Positions 47,937 through 48,009 of a stretch of 48,009 nt of DNA are shown one piece after another (position 1 is the stretch's first letter; each line of letters opens with the position of its first letter). The stretch covers positions 1-48,009 of the forward strand of contig JAHDXH010000007.1 of assembly GCA_023382875.1 (NCBI GenBank). The letters are read 5' to 3'. The notes below the pieces were generated by a model, which had not been told where the DNA came from, did not search any database, and was given only the letters and a program-made list of their open reading frames with translations. The position numbers and the translations under genes were made by a program. Source of the DNA: Patescibacteria group bacterium. Its GTDB lineage: Bacteria; Patescibacteriota; Microgenomatia; UBA1400; PJMF01.

Positions 47937-48009
47937 TGCCAATTTCGATCATTTTCTTTGGCTCATTTGGTGAATACTCAGCTCTGGTTTTAGAAAAATT
48001 AATTGCTGC
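47936..48009 (+). CDS. fmt: methionyl-tRNA formyltransferase, N-terminus only (runs off right edge)
   Basis: MPISIIFFGSFGEYSALVLEKLIAA, TAATG overlap with def, conserved def-fmt order. Confidence 0.75.
   Translation, partial: MPISIIFFGSFGEYSALVLEKLIA

Noticed and set aside
1-48009. Recoding of UGA (as in some CPR lineages)
   Set aside because: UGA is used as a normal stop (for example at 45702..45704) and conserved proteins contain no in-frame UGA, so the standard bacterial code fits.
1-48009. CRISPR arrays, prophage structural genes or transposases
   Set aside because: No regularly spaced direct repeats and no recognisable integrase, transposase or capsid gene in the supplied ORFs; the S74 protein is membrane-anchored and isolated from any phage module.

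Overview
This 48 kb window is a dense, AT-rich bacterial chromosome segment. Its style suggests Candidate Phyla Radiation / Patescibacteria, probably Microgenomates-like (inference: short intergenic gaps, single-pass anchored Cys-rich/dockerin-like surface proteins, an S74 fibre-like protein, many orphan proteins). The standard genetic code is used. Recognisable modules: (1) a pyrimidine-deoxynucleotide cluster (tmk, tdk, MazG-like, dut, dcd, double-length ThyX); (2) nadE-nadD-topA; (3) dprA, a LMW-phosphatase-like gene, an ABC-2 exporter, greA, trhO, GNAT; (4) two small islands of visibly GC-richer membrane-protein genes; (5) three tRNAs (Ser-CGA, Arg-GCG, Ser-UGA); (6) surface proteins including a cohesin-like/dockerin-like neighbouring pair and a membrane-anchored S74 protein; (7) a PfkB kinase next to ahcY, and kbl+tdh; (8) galU and a lysine 2,3-aminomutase-like radical SAM gene; (9) an mreB-like/mreC/mreD/PBP2 cluster; (10) an O-antigen-ligase/TPR gene followed by a coupled pair of large orphan genes and def-fmt. 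The most interesting observations are the adjacent tandem-domain MazG-like and ThyX proteins, a recurring leaderless promoter layout, a putative ART-fold orphan, the two-gene orphan operon with a methyltransferase-like C-half, the cohesin/dockerin-like pair, and an 18-bp copy of a tRNA-Ser 3' end. No CRISPR array, rRNA or transposase was seen. All family calls come from reading motifs by eye; no searches were run.
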